Source: Actinobacteria bacterium UBA2286 (lineage in GTDB: Bacteria > Actinomycetota > Coriobacteriia > Anaerosomatales > Anaerosomataceae). Taken from it: a stretch of DNA of 28,086 nt. Under the pieces are notes generated by a model that did not search any database, was not told the origin of the DNA, and saw only the letters and a program-made list of their open reading frames with translations. The stretch spans positions 3,559 to 31,644 of the forward strand of contig DDWM01000066.1 of assembly GCA_002345925.1 (NCBI GenBank), given 5' to 3'. Positions within the stretch are counted from its first letter, which is position 1. Each line of letters begins with the position of its first letter. This document shows positions 8,063 to 15,555 of the stretch, in pieces. Position numbers and translations under genes: made by a program.

Positions 8063-9202
8063 ATGCTACCGTTCAAGATCGCGATGCGCTTCCTCAAGAC
8101 CTCTCGCGCGCAATCCGCGCTCATCATTTCGGGTATCGCCGTGGGTATCGCCGTGCAGATCTTCGTCGGCTCGCTCATCACCAGCCTGCAGGACTCGCTC
8201 GTACAGCAGACGGTCGGCTCCACGTCGCAGGTGACGATCACGGCGCTGGACGAGGGTGAGCCGTTCACGGTCGATTCGCGTGTGCTCAAAGTCGTCTCGG
8301 ATGACGCAAGGGTGAAGCCCGGCGCCGTCGCGGCAACGCTCGGCACGACAGGTCTTTACACGAGCGGCAACGAGAACGCGTCGCTCTCACTCAAGGGCGG
8401 CGACCTCAGGGGCCTTGACGGCATCTACAGCCTCTCACAGCGCCTCACAGCCGGCTCGGCACGCCTCGGCAAGGGTGACATCCTCGTGGGCAAGGATTTC
8501 GCCGAGAAGTTCGCTCTCGTGCCCGGCGACAACATCCGGATCACGTTCTCCGCAAACAAGACACGAACGCTCACCATCACCGGAATCTTCGACCTCGGCA
8601 GCTCTGCCGTGAACGAGCGTCAGGCGTTCGTTAACGGCGATGTGCCGAGAGCGCTCCTTGGCTGGCGCGCCGACGAGTACGCCGCCCTTGAGACGCAACT
8701 CAGGCAGCCGTTCGACTCGGCAGCCGTGGCAAGCGATTGGCGCACGAGGCTGAGGAACCTGCGTATCGTTGAGTGGCAGGCGCAAAACGCCGACTTGCTC
8801 ACCGCGCTCCAAAGCCAGGGATCGTCCTCGTACATGATCCAGGCATTCGTGCTAATCGCGATAGCGCTCGGCATCGCGTCCACGCTCGCTATCTCGGCTG
8901 TGCAGAAGACCCGGCAGATCGGCATCCTGAAAGCGATGGGCATGGGCGACACGGCGGCGGGCCGCATCTTCTTATGGCAGGCTGCGCTGCTCGGCGTTGG
9001 AGGAACGCTCTCGGGACTTGCTCTCGGCTTCTTCTTGCTGTGGGGTTTCTCGTTCGCCGACGCCTCATTCACCATCACACCCAAGCCGGGGTTCATCGCG
9101 TTCTCGGCGGCCGTGGGCATCGCCGTCGCGCTGCTCTCGAGCATCATCCCAATCCGGAAGACATCGGCTCTCGATCCGATCGAGGTGATTCAGGGTGGCT
9201 GA
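8063..9202 (+). CDS. ABC transporter permease, LolC/MacB-FtsX type
   Basis: A 379-residue inner-membrane permease. A transmembrane helix at about 18-42 is followed by a large external MacB-like periplasmic core domain (about 43-255), then three helices at about 258-283, 305-333 and 344-368. This is the four-helix FtsX/MacB_PCD layout. KTRQIGILKAMGM lies in the cytoplasmic loop that contacts the ATPase, and the end SALDPIEVIQGG is typical of the family. Such permeases, paired with a LolD-like ATPase, extract or export lipoproteins, peptides or drugs by a mechanotransmission mechanism. The ATG directly follows the stop of the cobalamin-binding gene, and the frame overlaps the ATPase gene by 8 bp, so this is a tight operon. 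Substrate unknown. Confidence 0.93.
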   Translation: MLPFKIAMRFLKTSRAQSALIISGIAVGIAVQIFVGSLITSLQDSLVQQTVGSTSQVTITALDEGEPFTVDSRVLKVVSDDARVKPGAVAATLGTTGLYTSGNENASLSLKGGDLRGLDGIYSLSQRLTAGSARLGKGDILVGKDFAEKFALVPGDNIRITFSANKTRTLTITGIFDLGSSAVNERQAFVNGDVPRALLGWRADEYAALETQLRQPFDSAAVASDWRTRLRNLRIVEWQAQNADLLTALQSQGSSSYMIQAFVLIAIALGIASTLAISAVQKTRQIGILKAMGMGDTAAGRIFLWQAALLGVGGTLSGLALGFFLLWGFSFADASFTITPKPGFIAFSAAVGIAVALLSSIIPIRKTSALDPIEVIQGG

Positions 9203-9905
9203 GCTACTCCTTCGCGTCGAGAACCTCGACCGCGTCTACGGCAGCGGCGACACTGCAACGCACGCGCTCAAGGGCGTGAGTTTCGACCTTGCCGAGGGCG
9301 AGTTCGCGAGCATCATCGGGCAGTCTGGCTCGGGCAAGTCGACGCTGCTCAACATGCTTGGCCTGCTCGACACGCCCACCAGCGGCACGATCACGTACCA
9401 CGGGCAGAATGTGAGCGCGCTCAGCAAGCCCGAGCTCGCGAAGCTCCGCAACTCGCTCGTTGGCTTCGTCTTCCAATTCCACCACCTTCTGCCCGAGTTC
9501 AGCGTGCTGGAAAACGTGCTCATGCCGGCGCTGATCGGTGGCAAGCCGATGCCCGAGGCCACAAAGCTTGCCGAGGAGACACTCGGCCTGCTTGGTCTTG
9601 AGGGGCTTGAGGGCAAGGGCGCCAACGAGCTCTCCGGCGGCCAGAAGCAGCGCGTGGCGATAGCGCGGGCGCTCATGAACCGCCCGGCGCTGCTCTTGGC
9701 GGATGAGCCCACGGGTAACCTCGACACCAGCAACACCGACCAGGTCTACAAGCTCTTCCGCAAGGTGAGTGCCGAGACGGGCACGTCGTTCCTCATCGTC
9801 ACGCATGACCGGAATGTGGCGCAGCAGACCGATCGCATCTTCGAGGTTCTCGACGGCAAGCTCGTCCAGGATATCCGCAACGATTACGCCGGAGCCTCTC
9901 GCTAG
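9195..9905 (+). CDS. ABC transporter ATP-binding protein, LolD/MacB-like
   Basis: A 236-residue ATPase that should power the adjacent permease. All motifs are intact: Walker A GQSGSGKST (42-50), Q-loop VFQFHHLL (Gln94), signature LSGGQKQR (146-153), Walker B LLLADEP (Glu171) and the switch His204 in IVTHDRN. ENVLMPALI and the ADEPTGNLDT run are typical of the LolD/MacB/FtsE class. The start is a GTG at 9195 with GAGGTG at good spacing, overlapping the permease stop by 8 bp and implying translational coupling. The end overlaps the convergent flavodoxin-like gene by 4 bp. Confidence 0.95.
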   Translation: MAELLLRVENLDRVYGSGDTATHALKGVSFDLAEGEFASIIGQSGSGKSTLLNMLGLLDTPTSGTITYHGQNVSALSKPELAKLRNSLVGFVFQFHHLLPEFSVLENVLMPALIGGKPMPEATKLAEETLGLLGLEGLEGKGANELSGGQKQRVAIARALMNRPALLLADEPTGNLDTSNTDQVYKLFRKVSAETGTSFLIVTHDRNVAQQTDRIFEVLDGKLVQDIRNDYAGASR

Positions 9906-10411
9906 ACGAGCCTGCTGGCGATGCCGATGGCCCAGGAGTGCACCACATCAAGATCTACCCAGTCGCCCGCGGGGAGCTTGGCCATGTGCATCATGAAGCG
10001 CGTTGGCGCCGGCAGTTTGTCGGGATCGATGCGTCCCGCGAAGCGCCCTCTCGGCAGCGTGGCGCCCAGCTTCGGCGAGGCGCACAGGGCCTCATCCATC
10101 GCCTGATCGAGCGAAGCGCGCACTTCTGACGTGTCTGCTCGCGCCGAGGCGCCCACCTCAAAGACCGCCGTTGTCATGCTCTCAAGCGCTTCACGATTCG
10201 CCTTCACCCATTCGCATAGCGCCGAGCCAACGTGTCCCGCGAATATGGGTGCGCCGAGAACCACGGCGGAGTACTTCTCAGTCTCGGGGGATGCGCTCAC
10301 GGCGGTCACGTCAACATCCAGGCCAACGCCGCGCAGCGCGCGACCGATCTCCTCGGCGATATCGCGTGTGGCCCCGAACCTCGTATCGAACACAACGAGC
10401 ACCCGACCCAT
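9902..10411 (-). CDS. Flavodoxin-like protein (HemG/flavodoxin_5 type)
   Basis: A 169-residue flavodoxin fold. The N-terminal VLVVFDTRFGATRDIAEEIG (residues 4-23) is the beta-strand and phosphate-binding loop for FMN, and VVLGAPIFAGHVGSAL (49-64) is the second flavin loop. The overall pattern resembles the flavodoxin-domain family that includes the menaquinone-dependent protoporphyrinogen oxidase HemG. The reaction cannot be assigned from sequence alone; electron transfer between reductase and acceptor is likely. The ATG at 10411 follows GGGGGTGA. The gene is divergent from a TetR-type regulator 143 bp away, which may control it. Confidence 0.85.
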   Translation of the reverse strand: MGRVLVVFDTRFGATRDIAEEIGRALRGVGLDVDVTAVSASPETEKYSAVVLGAPIFAGHVGSALCEWVKANREALESMTTAVFEVGASARADTSEVRASLDQAMDEALCASPKLGATLPRGRFAGRIDPDKLPAPTRFMMHMAKLPAGDWVDLDVVHSWAIGIASRLV

Positions 10412-10487
10412 CAGTCACCCCCGGACTAGTGGTCGCTACCTGTCATGTTCGCGTCCCGGGGTCGTTTCCCTGCCATCCGTCAGCGGG

Positions 10488-10516
10488 TTGATGCACCAAG
10501 TTGCCGCTAGTGTTAA
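10488..10516 (+). promoter_or_regulatory. Possible promoter of the TetR-family gene
   Basis: TTGATG (10488-10493) and TGTTAA (10511-10516) are separated by 17 bp, about 40 bp before the start codon. The -10 match is weak. The short GTTA...TAAC dyad just downstream (10517-10531) could be an autoregulatory half-site pair, but only four bases per arm match. Confidence 0.3.
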
Positions 10517-10554
10517 GTTATCAGCAGTAACGCCACCACCCAAAGGAGCCGACA

Positions 10555-11166
10555 ATGGTGCGCCCGTCAAACCCGGAACTTGCCGAGAAGATCTTGCTTG
10601 CAACCGCCGCGATCATCGAGCGCCAGGGACCAGACGGCGTCACCATGCGCGGTGTGGCGAAAGAGATCGAATACAGCGCCACCACTATCTACCTCTACTT
10701 CGATAACAAGGACGACCTTCTCAACCAGACAGTCGTAAGGGCTTTTGGGTGGTTCTCGGAAGCGATGGTCGAGGCAGCCGGAGAAGGCACCGGCGTCGAA
10801 CGCATTCGCAACCGCGCTCGCGGCTATGTCCGCTGGGCGCTAGAGCACAAGGGCATGTACCGACTCATGTTCCAGCACGACTCCATCAGGCCATTCGATT
10901 CCGAGACCGGCGCGGTTCAGCCGCGCTCTCTCCGCGACAGTGCGGCCATCATTCAGGATGCCGCCGCCGCAGGAGACCTGCACTCCTCGCTCGACGCCTC
11001 GACGATCGCCCGCATCAACTGGGCCGGGTTGCACGGCATCGTGTCGCTCTCGCTCTCGGGCCGCCTCTTCGGCTCCCCCGACGATATCGGCATGCAGAAC
11101 GTTGAGGAGCAGGCGCGTTCGCTCGCGGACAAGTTCGTCGAGGGCTGGCTCAGCGCGAGCGCCTAG
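10555..11166 (+). CDS. TetR/AcrR-family transcriptional regulator
   Basis: A 203-residue regulator. Residues about 10-56 form the TetR helix-turn-helix, with GVTMRGVAKEIEYSATTIYLYFDNKDDLLNQTV matching the family core (TIYxYFxxKxxLL). The C-terminal half (about 80-200) is a helical ligand-binding and dimerisation domain. Its RARGYVRWALEHKGMYRLMF segment resembles the WHG/TetR_C_13-type sensor domain. The ATG follows AAAGGAG at 7 nt. It is divergent from the flavodoxin-like gene and probably represses itself or that neighbour in response to a small hydrophobic ligand. Its stop overlaps the stop of a small convergent frame. Confidence 0.93.
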   Translation: MVRPSNPELAEKILLATAAIIERQGPDGVTMRGVAKEIEYSATTIYLYFDNKDDLLNQTVVRAFGWFSEAMVEAAGEGTGVERIRNRARGYVRWALEHKGMYRLMFQHDSIRPFDSETGAVQPRSLRDSAAIIQDAAAAGDLHSSLDASTIARINWAGLHGIVSLSLSGRLFGSPDDIGMQNVEEQARSLADKFVEGWLSASA

Positions 11167-11304
11167 ACGCCAAGATCAAGCTGGCCGTCGCTGCGCTCGG
11201 CCGGTTCTCCCCCATACGGCGCTGCAACATCGCCGAGGATCTCGGCCATCTCGCGGGCGTTTCTCGGCGCGTAGTCGTTAGGTGCCGACCCGAATACGGC
11301 TCAT
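11163..11304 (-). pseudogene. Small ORF with an apparent 1-nt frameshift
   Basis: A strong ribosome-binding site (GGAGGT, 5-nt spacing) precedes an ATG at 11304, but that frame stops after MSRIRVGT. One base out of register, an open frame continues NDYAPRNAREMAEILGDV and ends SDGQLDLGV at a TAG at 11165-11163. Codons in this frame have mostly G or C in the third position, like real genes here. Removing one C near 11284 would join both parts into a protein of about 46 residues. It follows the beta-solenoid gene directly, so it could be its operon partner. It may be a true pseudogene, a programmed frameshift or a sequencing error. No family recognised. Confidence 0.45.
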
Positions 11305-11319
11305 CGGCGACCTCCGGTG

Positions 11320-11892
11320 CTATTCCTCTTCGTATCCCCCGCGGAGCAGCGCGAAGATGCCCACGACCAGGCCGAATACAGCACCGAACGCTGCGCCGAT
11401 GAAGACCGCCTCGCGCGGCCCGAACATGACGTCGACGCCCTCGGCGATCTCAACGTTACCGCCAACAGCCAGGCCGACCCAGCCGTCCTTGATCGCGACT
11501 TCGCGTGCCACGACGATACCTACACCGCCGCTCTCGACTGAGACCGAACCGCCCGCGACGATCGTCTCGGCGCCGCCCTGCACGATGCTCACGTTGCCGC
11601 CGGCGAGAATCGCGCCTGCGCCGCTGCGATCCATCGTGATGTCGCCCTGTGCGCCGATTGCGCCTGCGCCGGACATCGACATCGTGATGTCGTTCTCGGC
11701 CACGATCGCGCCAGCTGCCGAGCCGGTCAGGTGCGCGTCGATGACGTCTGCCATGCCAACCGCGCAGGTGCTGAGAGACATGTCGTCAGCTTCAATCCTT
11801 GCGATGACCAGGTCCTCGCCGATCAGATCCTCGAAACGGTCGAAGTCAACTTCCTCAACTTCCTCGACCGATGTGTCCATGTCGTCGCTCAT
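11320..11892 (-). CDS. Acidic protein with beta-solenoid repeats and C-terminal membrane helix
   Basis: The frame opens at 11919 with a GTG lacking a ribosome-binding site. The ATG at 11892 (MSDDMDTS), behind GGGAGGAACC, is preferred and gives 190 residues. Residues 1-45 are very acidic (EEVEEVDFDRFEDLIGED). From about residue 55 to 155, six glycine- and alanine-rich units of about 16 residues repeat (AGAIVAENDITMS, AGAIGAQGDITMD, AGAILAGGNVSIV and so on), the pattern of a bactofilin-like or polymer-forming beta-helix. A hydrophobic helix (about 160-183, AVFIGAAFGAVFGLVVGIFALL) is followed by RGGYEEE. The role is unknown; membrane-attached scaffolding is a reasonable guess. A small frameshifted ORF lies directly downstream. 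Confidence 0.8.
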   Translation of the reverse strand: MSDDMDTSVEEVEEVDFDRFEDLIGEDLVIARIEADDMSLSTCAVGMADVIDAHLTGSAAGAIVAENDITMSMSGAGAIGAQGDITMDRSGAGAILAGGNVSIVQGGAETIVAGGSVSVESGGVGIVVAREVAIKDGWVGLAVGGNVEIAEGVDVMFGPREAVFIGAAFGAVFGLVVGIFALLRGGYEEE

Positions 11893-11963
11893 GGTTCCTC
11901 CCTCGGATTCGGTACCCACCCTTGAGACGATACCCGATTAAGCCGACAAGGACAGCCGGAATC

Positions 11964-12833
11964 TCACCACTGGAGAAGTTCCGCGAAGTCGCGGTTGTAA
12001 TCCGCCACGCTCGGCGGCTTTGGCGCGGCATGGTACGGCCAGTCCCAGCGCACCTCATGGACGTTCGCGAAGTGCTCGTTCACAAACTGGGTCGTTATGT
12101 TGAAGTCGAGCATCGGGTCGTGCACCGACATGCCGAACAAGCACGGCGTGGCGAACGGTCCCGCAACGTCCTCTTCTTTGGCCGAGAGGATGTGCTCGAC
12201 TTGCGCGAGCAAGACGTCAAGCGTCGAGGATGAGAACCCGGAGAGGCGCACGCTCAGATCCGCAGCGGTCTCGAACTTGCCGACGAAGCGCATGTACCAG
12301 TCGATGATCGATACGGTAGCCGGATTCTTGAGCACCGACATCATCCCTCGGCGTGCAAGTTCCGGTCTGAGCGCAACGATCGTGCTCTTGAGCAGCGCAA
12401 GCTTGGCCGGTGAATGCCTGAGAGCCTTGTTGGTCACGAACGGCGAGAAGAGCACCACCCGGTCAATGCGATCCTCGTGCTGCTGCAGCGCCTTGAGCGT
12501 GAGCAGCCCGCCAAACGAGAAGCCGAGAAGCGAGAAGCGCTCTGCGCCGATAGCATCCGCGAGGTCCCCGATAGTCTGCGTGACCTTGGCAGCGGAATAT
12601 CCGCCCTCAAATGGCGTGCTGCCACCATGGCCGGGCAGCTCGAAGAAGTGTGCTGTGTACTTCTGGCCGATGAACTGGATGAGCGTGGACCAGTCCTCGA
12701 TGAGAGAAATGGTCGCTGGCACCATGATTACCGGTGGCCCGCTGCCAGCGACGCCTACGCGAAGAGACGTCAGCGGCAAGTCATACTGCCTGACGTCTAG
12801 CGGTGGAACGCCGGTCTCAGTGATGTCCGACAC
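11964..12833 (-). CDS. Alpha/beta-hydrolase fold protein
   Basis: A 289-residue cytoplasmic hydrolase. The oxyanion region is around PPVIMVPA (33-40), followed by ELPGHGGS (65-72), the nucleophile elbow GFSFGG with Ser106, a likely acid at Asp239 in SVHDPMLD (Asp243 is the alternative), and the base His268 in WPYHAAPKP. A helical cap of about 90 residues lies between strands 6 and 7. These features fit the broad alpha/beta-hydrolase_1 family (esterases, peptidases, C-C hydrolases); the substrate cannot be assigned. The ATG at 12833 begins MSDITETG. It lies upstream of the beta-solenoid gene on the same strand with a 71-bp gap. Confidence 0.9.
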   Translation of the reverse strand: MSDITETGVPPLDVRQYDLPLTSLRVGVAGSGPPVIMVPATISLIEDWSTLIQFIGQKYTAHFFELPGHGGSTPFEGGYSAAKVTQTIGDLADAIGAERFSLLGFSFGGLLTLKALQQHEDRIDRVVLFSPFVTNKALRHSPAKLALLKSTIVALRPELARRGMMSVLKNPATVSIIDWYMRFVGKFETAADLSVRLSGFSSSTLDVLLAQVEHILSAKEEDVAGPFATPCLFGMSVHDPMLDFNITTQFVNEHFANVHEVRWDWPYHAAPKPPSVADYNRDFAELLQW

Positions 12834-12849
12834 GCAAGTCTCCGTCGTC

Positions 12850-12870
12850 GGTGGGCATAAGGTGCCCGCC
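12850..12870. terminator. Weak hairpin between the hydrolase and cytochrome genes
   Basis: GGTGGGCA and TGCCCGCC pair over seven of eight bases around a 5-nt loop, in the 94-bp gap between two minus-strand genes. There is no T-run. It could reduce read-through from the cytochrome gene into the hydrolase gene. Confidence 0.3.
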
Positions 12871-12927
12871 GATTATGCGGCCGCTCCCCTAACCGCGCAA
12901 GCGTGCGAGGCTATGAGGCTGGCGCAG

Positions 12928-13251
12928 CTACCTATTAGACAGATACAACGCGATCGCGGACTGCTCTTCGGGAGTGATAACGGCGCCGTTCTGCTGCACC
13001 ATCCGCGTGATGGTCGCTTGCCACCCGGCAAGATCCTTCGTGGCGCTGTCAACGCGTTCGAGGTTGTGGCACGTGGTGCACTTGCTATCCACCAGCGCTG
13101 CGCCGTCGCCCACAACACCAGTGCCTGTGCCTGGAACTGCCTCAGTGCCGCCGGTGCCTGTGTCGGTGCTTGATGAGCCACAACCGACAAGCGCTGCCAA
13201 GACGAGAATGAACGCTACAACAACCGCCGCAGTGCGAGTACCTGACCTCAT
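12928..13251 (-). CDS. Monohaem c-type cytochrome lipoprotein
   Basis: The correct start is the ATG at 13251 (MRSGTRTA), behind GGGAGGT; the longer frame to 13377 lacks support. The product has 107 residues. Residues 1-24 form a lipoprotein signal with lipobox LVGC (Cys24), so the protein is probably lipid-anchored outside the membrane. A Gly/Thr-rich linker (25-50) leads to one c-type haem site, CTTCH (58-62), in a short cytochrome domain. Met84 is a possible distal ligand, followed by VITPEEQSAIALYLSNR, common at the end of small class I-like cytochromes. It could shuttle electrons outside the membrane, for example with the 12-haem cytochrome 3 kb away. It is divergent from a membrane protein gene. 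Confidence 0.9.
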   Translation of the reverse strand: MRSGTRTAAVVVAFILVLAALVGCGSSSTDTGTGGTEAVPGTGTGVVGDGAALVDSKCTTCHNLERVDSATKDLAGWQATITRMVQQNGAVITPEEQSAIALYLSNR

Positions 13252-13279
13252 TGTGGACCTCCCTATGACCGAACGTACC

Positions 13280-13314
13280 CATGCATGTATACCCGAGCCC
13301 GCATGCATGTGTAC
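13280..13314. promoter_or_regulatory. Tandem direct repeats in a divergent promoter region
   Basis: Two 13-bp copies of CATGCATGTRTAC (13280-13292 and 13302-13314) are spaced 22 bp start to start, about two helical turns, in the 100-bp gap between the cytochrome lipoprotein (minus) and the membrane protein (plus). Each copy contains the palindrome ATGCAT. This is the geometry expected of a dimeric regulator binding the same face of the DNA. No consensus sigma-70 -35 box was found, which would fit activation. Confidence 0.55.
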
Positions 13315-13351
13315 GATACCTACACGACAACAACTACGCAGGAGGCACTCC

Positions 13352-14095
13352 ATGGGCAACAAACGCTGGCGCATCATACTCGGAGCGGCGCTCGTTGCAG
13401 CCTCTGCCGCCCTCTACTTCGTTCACTTCCTCATCTTCCGGGATGTGCACCACATCTTCATCTACCTGATCGGCGACATCGCATTCCTGCCGCTTGAAGT
13501 CCTGCTCGTCACGATGGTGCTTCATCAACTGCTGGAACAGCGCTCGCGTCGCGCCTTGCTCCACAAGCTCAACATGGTCATCGGCGCGTTCTTTGCCGAG
13601 ACAGGCACGGAGCTGCTCGGCCGTCTTGGCGCGTTCGATTCGGTAGTTGACGAGGTACGCGACAACTTGGTGCCGGATGCGACCTGGAACGACCGGCAGT
13701 TCGCCTCGGCTCGCTCGGCTGTGGCGGCACATGAATTCGAGGTGGACGCGTCGCGCAGCGACCTTGTCGCGCTGCATGCGTACCTGGCCGGCCAGCGTCC
13801 TTTCTTGTTGCGACTACTCGAGAACCAGAACCTGCTGGAGCATCAGTCGTTCACCGACACGCTGTGGGCGGTCTTCCATCTGACAGACGAGCTCGGGCAT
13901 CGCGAGGATCTGGCGACGCTGCCGGACTCGGATGTAGCGCACCTGTCTGGCGACATCAAGCGCGCATACGCCTTGCTTGCAAGCGAGTGGCTTGCACACC
14001 TGCAGCACCTGAAGGTGAACTACCCGTACCTGTTCTCGCTCGCGGTTCGCACGAACCCGTTCGACTCGAAGGCGCGGGTAGAGGTCACGTCATGA
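13352..14095 (+). CDS. Two-helix membrane protein of unknown function
   Basis: The ATG at 13352 (MGNKRWRI) follows GCAGGAGG at 6-7 nt; the longer frame from 12974 is unsupported. The product has 247 residues. Two hydrophobic helices (about 7-29 and 35-60) lie at the N-terminus, followed by a cytoplasmic, largely helical region with EQRSRRALLHKLNMVIGAFF near 66-85 and conserved-looking histidines (HLTDELGHRED). No known domain was recognised. It is transcribed divergently from the cytochrome c lipoprotein through a promoter region with paired operator-like repeats, so the two may be co-regulated. Confidence 0.75.
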   Translation: MGNKRWRIILGAALVAASAALYFVHFLIFRDVHHIFIYLIGDIAFLPLEVLLVTMVLHQLLEQRSRRALLHKLNMVIGAFFAETGTELLGRLGAFDSVVDEVRDNLVPDATWNDRQFASARSAVAAHEFEVDASRSDLVALHAYLAGQRPFLLRLLENQNLLEHQSFTDTLWAVFHLTDELGHREDLATLPDSDVAHLSGDIKRAYALLASEWLAHLQHLKVNYPYLFSLAVRTNPFDSKARVEVTS

Positions 14096-14098
14096 GCG

Positions 14099-14527
14099 CT
14101 ATCGCCCGTCGTCGTAGGTGAACTCTGAGCCGACAGCGATGTCGTGAGCGGAGGCCCACCCCTGCGGCAACTCGAGTACGTATCGCGACGGGCCGGGGCT
14201 TTGAATCTTGCGCGTGTCGCCCACGTATAGCGGTACGATGGCGGTCACCGTGTTGTCGACTCCTATGAACACAACGTCGATTGGGAATCCAACATCCTTC
14301 ATGCCGAAGGTGCGCACGCGTTCATCCGGATATACGAATACGAGGGCTTCGCCGTCGGCGAGTCCGTCAAAACCCGCAAGTCCCTCGGAGCGCTTGGCCA
14401 TCGTATCGGCCAGGTATGCGTCGACTGCTTGCCCGCCAACAGTGACTCGCGGCATTGCCGCAACCGCGCAACCTGACAGCAAGAGCACCGCCAGGCCAAG
14501 CACGATGATTCGGAGTGATGCCTTCAT
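14099..14527 (-). CDS. DUF192 family lipoprotein
   Basis: A 142-residue protein starting at the ATG at 14527 (MKASLRII). A TTG at 14560 is possible but has no good ribosome-binding site; AGGAG lies very close to the chosen ATG, so the start is not fully certain. Residues 1-20 form a lipoprotein signal with lipobox LSGC (Cys20). The rest matches DUF192: AYLADTMAKRSEGLAGF, then FVYPDERVRTFGMKDVGFPIDVVFI and a C-terminal VLELPQGWASAHDIAVGS. The biochemical function of DUF192 proteins is not established. It is divergent from the metal transporter gene, with about 100 bp between start codons. Confidence 0.88.
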   Translation of the reverse strand: MKASLRIIVLGLAVLLLSGCAVAAMPRVTVGGQAVDAYLADTMAKRSEGLAGFDGLADGEALVFVYPDERVRTFGMKDVGFPIDVVFIGVDNTVTAIVPLYVGDTRKIQSPGPSRYVLELPQGWASAHDIAVGSEFTYDDGR

Positions 14528-14628
14528 GCTCCTCGGCGCTCCGTAGGCTGTTGAAAACAACGTTCTAGCAATACTCCGCCCGCGCGTTATGATTGTCGAG
14601 TTTTGTATCTGCGAAGGGAGAAATGCAA

Positions 14629-15555
14629 ATGGCGTCCGGAGGATCCAAGACCGCAGTGGTTGCGGCCATCATAGGCAACCTGGTCATAGCGGTCATCAAG
14701 TTCATCGCAGCCGGGATCACGGGCTCCTCGGCAATGATCGCCGAGGGTATCCACTCGGTTGTAGACACCGGAAACGGCGCCCTGCTGCTCCTAGGTATCA
14801 AGCAGTCAAAGAAGCCGGCGGACGACCAGCATCCATTCGGGTACGGCAAGTCGCTGTACTTCTGGAGCCTCATCGTAGCCATGAGCATCTTCGGCATCGG
14901 CGGTGGAATGTCGCTGTACGAGGGCATCAGCCACCTTCAGCACCCGAGTCCCCTGACCAACCCCACCTGGAACTACGTGGTTCTCGGAATCGCGTTCATC
15001 GTGGAAGGTGCATCGTTCACCGTCGCGCTTCGCGAGTTCAACAAGGTCCGCGCAGGCCGTCCGTTTTGGGCATTCATCCGGGCCTCAAAGGACCCGGGCC
15101 TCTACACAGTGGTCTTCGAGGACAGCGCAGCCATGCTCGGCCTTGGCGTCGCGCTGCTGGGTGTCTTCCTTGGCCACCTCTTTGAGAACCCGCTCTTTGA
15201 CGGACTTGCTTCCATCATCATCGGTCTGATTCTTGTGAGTGTGGCGTGGCTGCTCGCGACGGAGACCAAGGGCCTACTGCTTGGCGAAGGTGCCGATGCG
15301 GCGACCGTGAAGCGACTCCGCGAGATCGTCGAAAATGACGAGTCGGTGGAGTGCGCAGGTGACATCCTCACGATGTACATGGGAACGCATGACCTCATCG
15401 TAACGGTCGGTGTCCAGTTCAAGCGCGGTATCCATGCAGAGACTGTGCACCGCGCCATCCACCGCATCGAAGACGTCATCTCCGTAGAGTTTCCGGATGT
15501 GCGCCACGTCTACATTGAGGTCGAATCGCTGCCGAGAGACGAAGCGTCAGCCTAA
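14629..15555 (+). CDS. Cation diffusion facilitator family transporter
   Basis: The frame opens at a TTG at 14593. The ATG at 14629 (MASGGSKT), 8 nt behind AGGGAG, is the best start, giving 308 residues; the ATG at 14623 is too close to that site. Six transmembrane helices are visible. TM2 carries the metal-site motif H42xxxD46 (GIHSVVDTGN). The TM2-TM3 loop has DDQHPFGYGK, a CDF hallmark. TM5 has FEDSAAM, where Asp165 fits the second site residue, but the residue four before it is Val rather than His or Asp, so metal choice may differ. The C-terminal cytoplasmic domain (about 215-308) shows the dimerisation fold. Such proteins export Zn, Fe, Mn or Co by proton exchange. The stop overlaps the convergent gene by 4 bp. 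Confidence 0.93.
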   Translation: MASGGSKTAVVAAIIGNLVIAVIKFIAAGITGSSAMIAEGIHSVVDTGNGALLLLGIKQSKKPADDQHPFGYGKSLYFWSLIVAMSIFGIGGGMSLYEGISHLQHPSPLTNPTWNYVVLGIAFIVEGASFTVALREFNKVRAGRPFWAFIRASKDPGLYTVVFEDSAAMLGLGVALLGVFLGHLFENPLFDGLASIIIGLILVSVAWLLATETKGLLLGEGADAATVKRLREIVENDESVECAGDILTMYMGTHDLIVTVGVQFKRGIHAETVHRAIHRIEDVISVEFPDVRHVYIEVESLPRDEASA

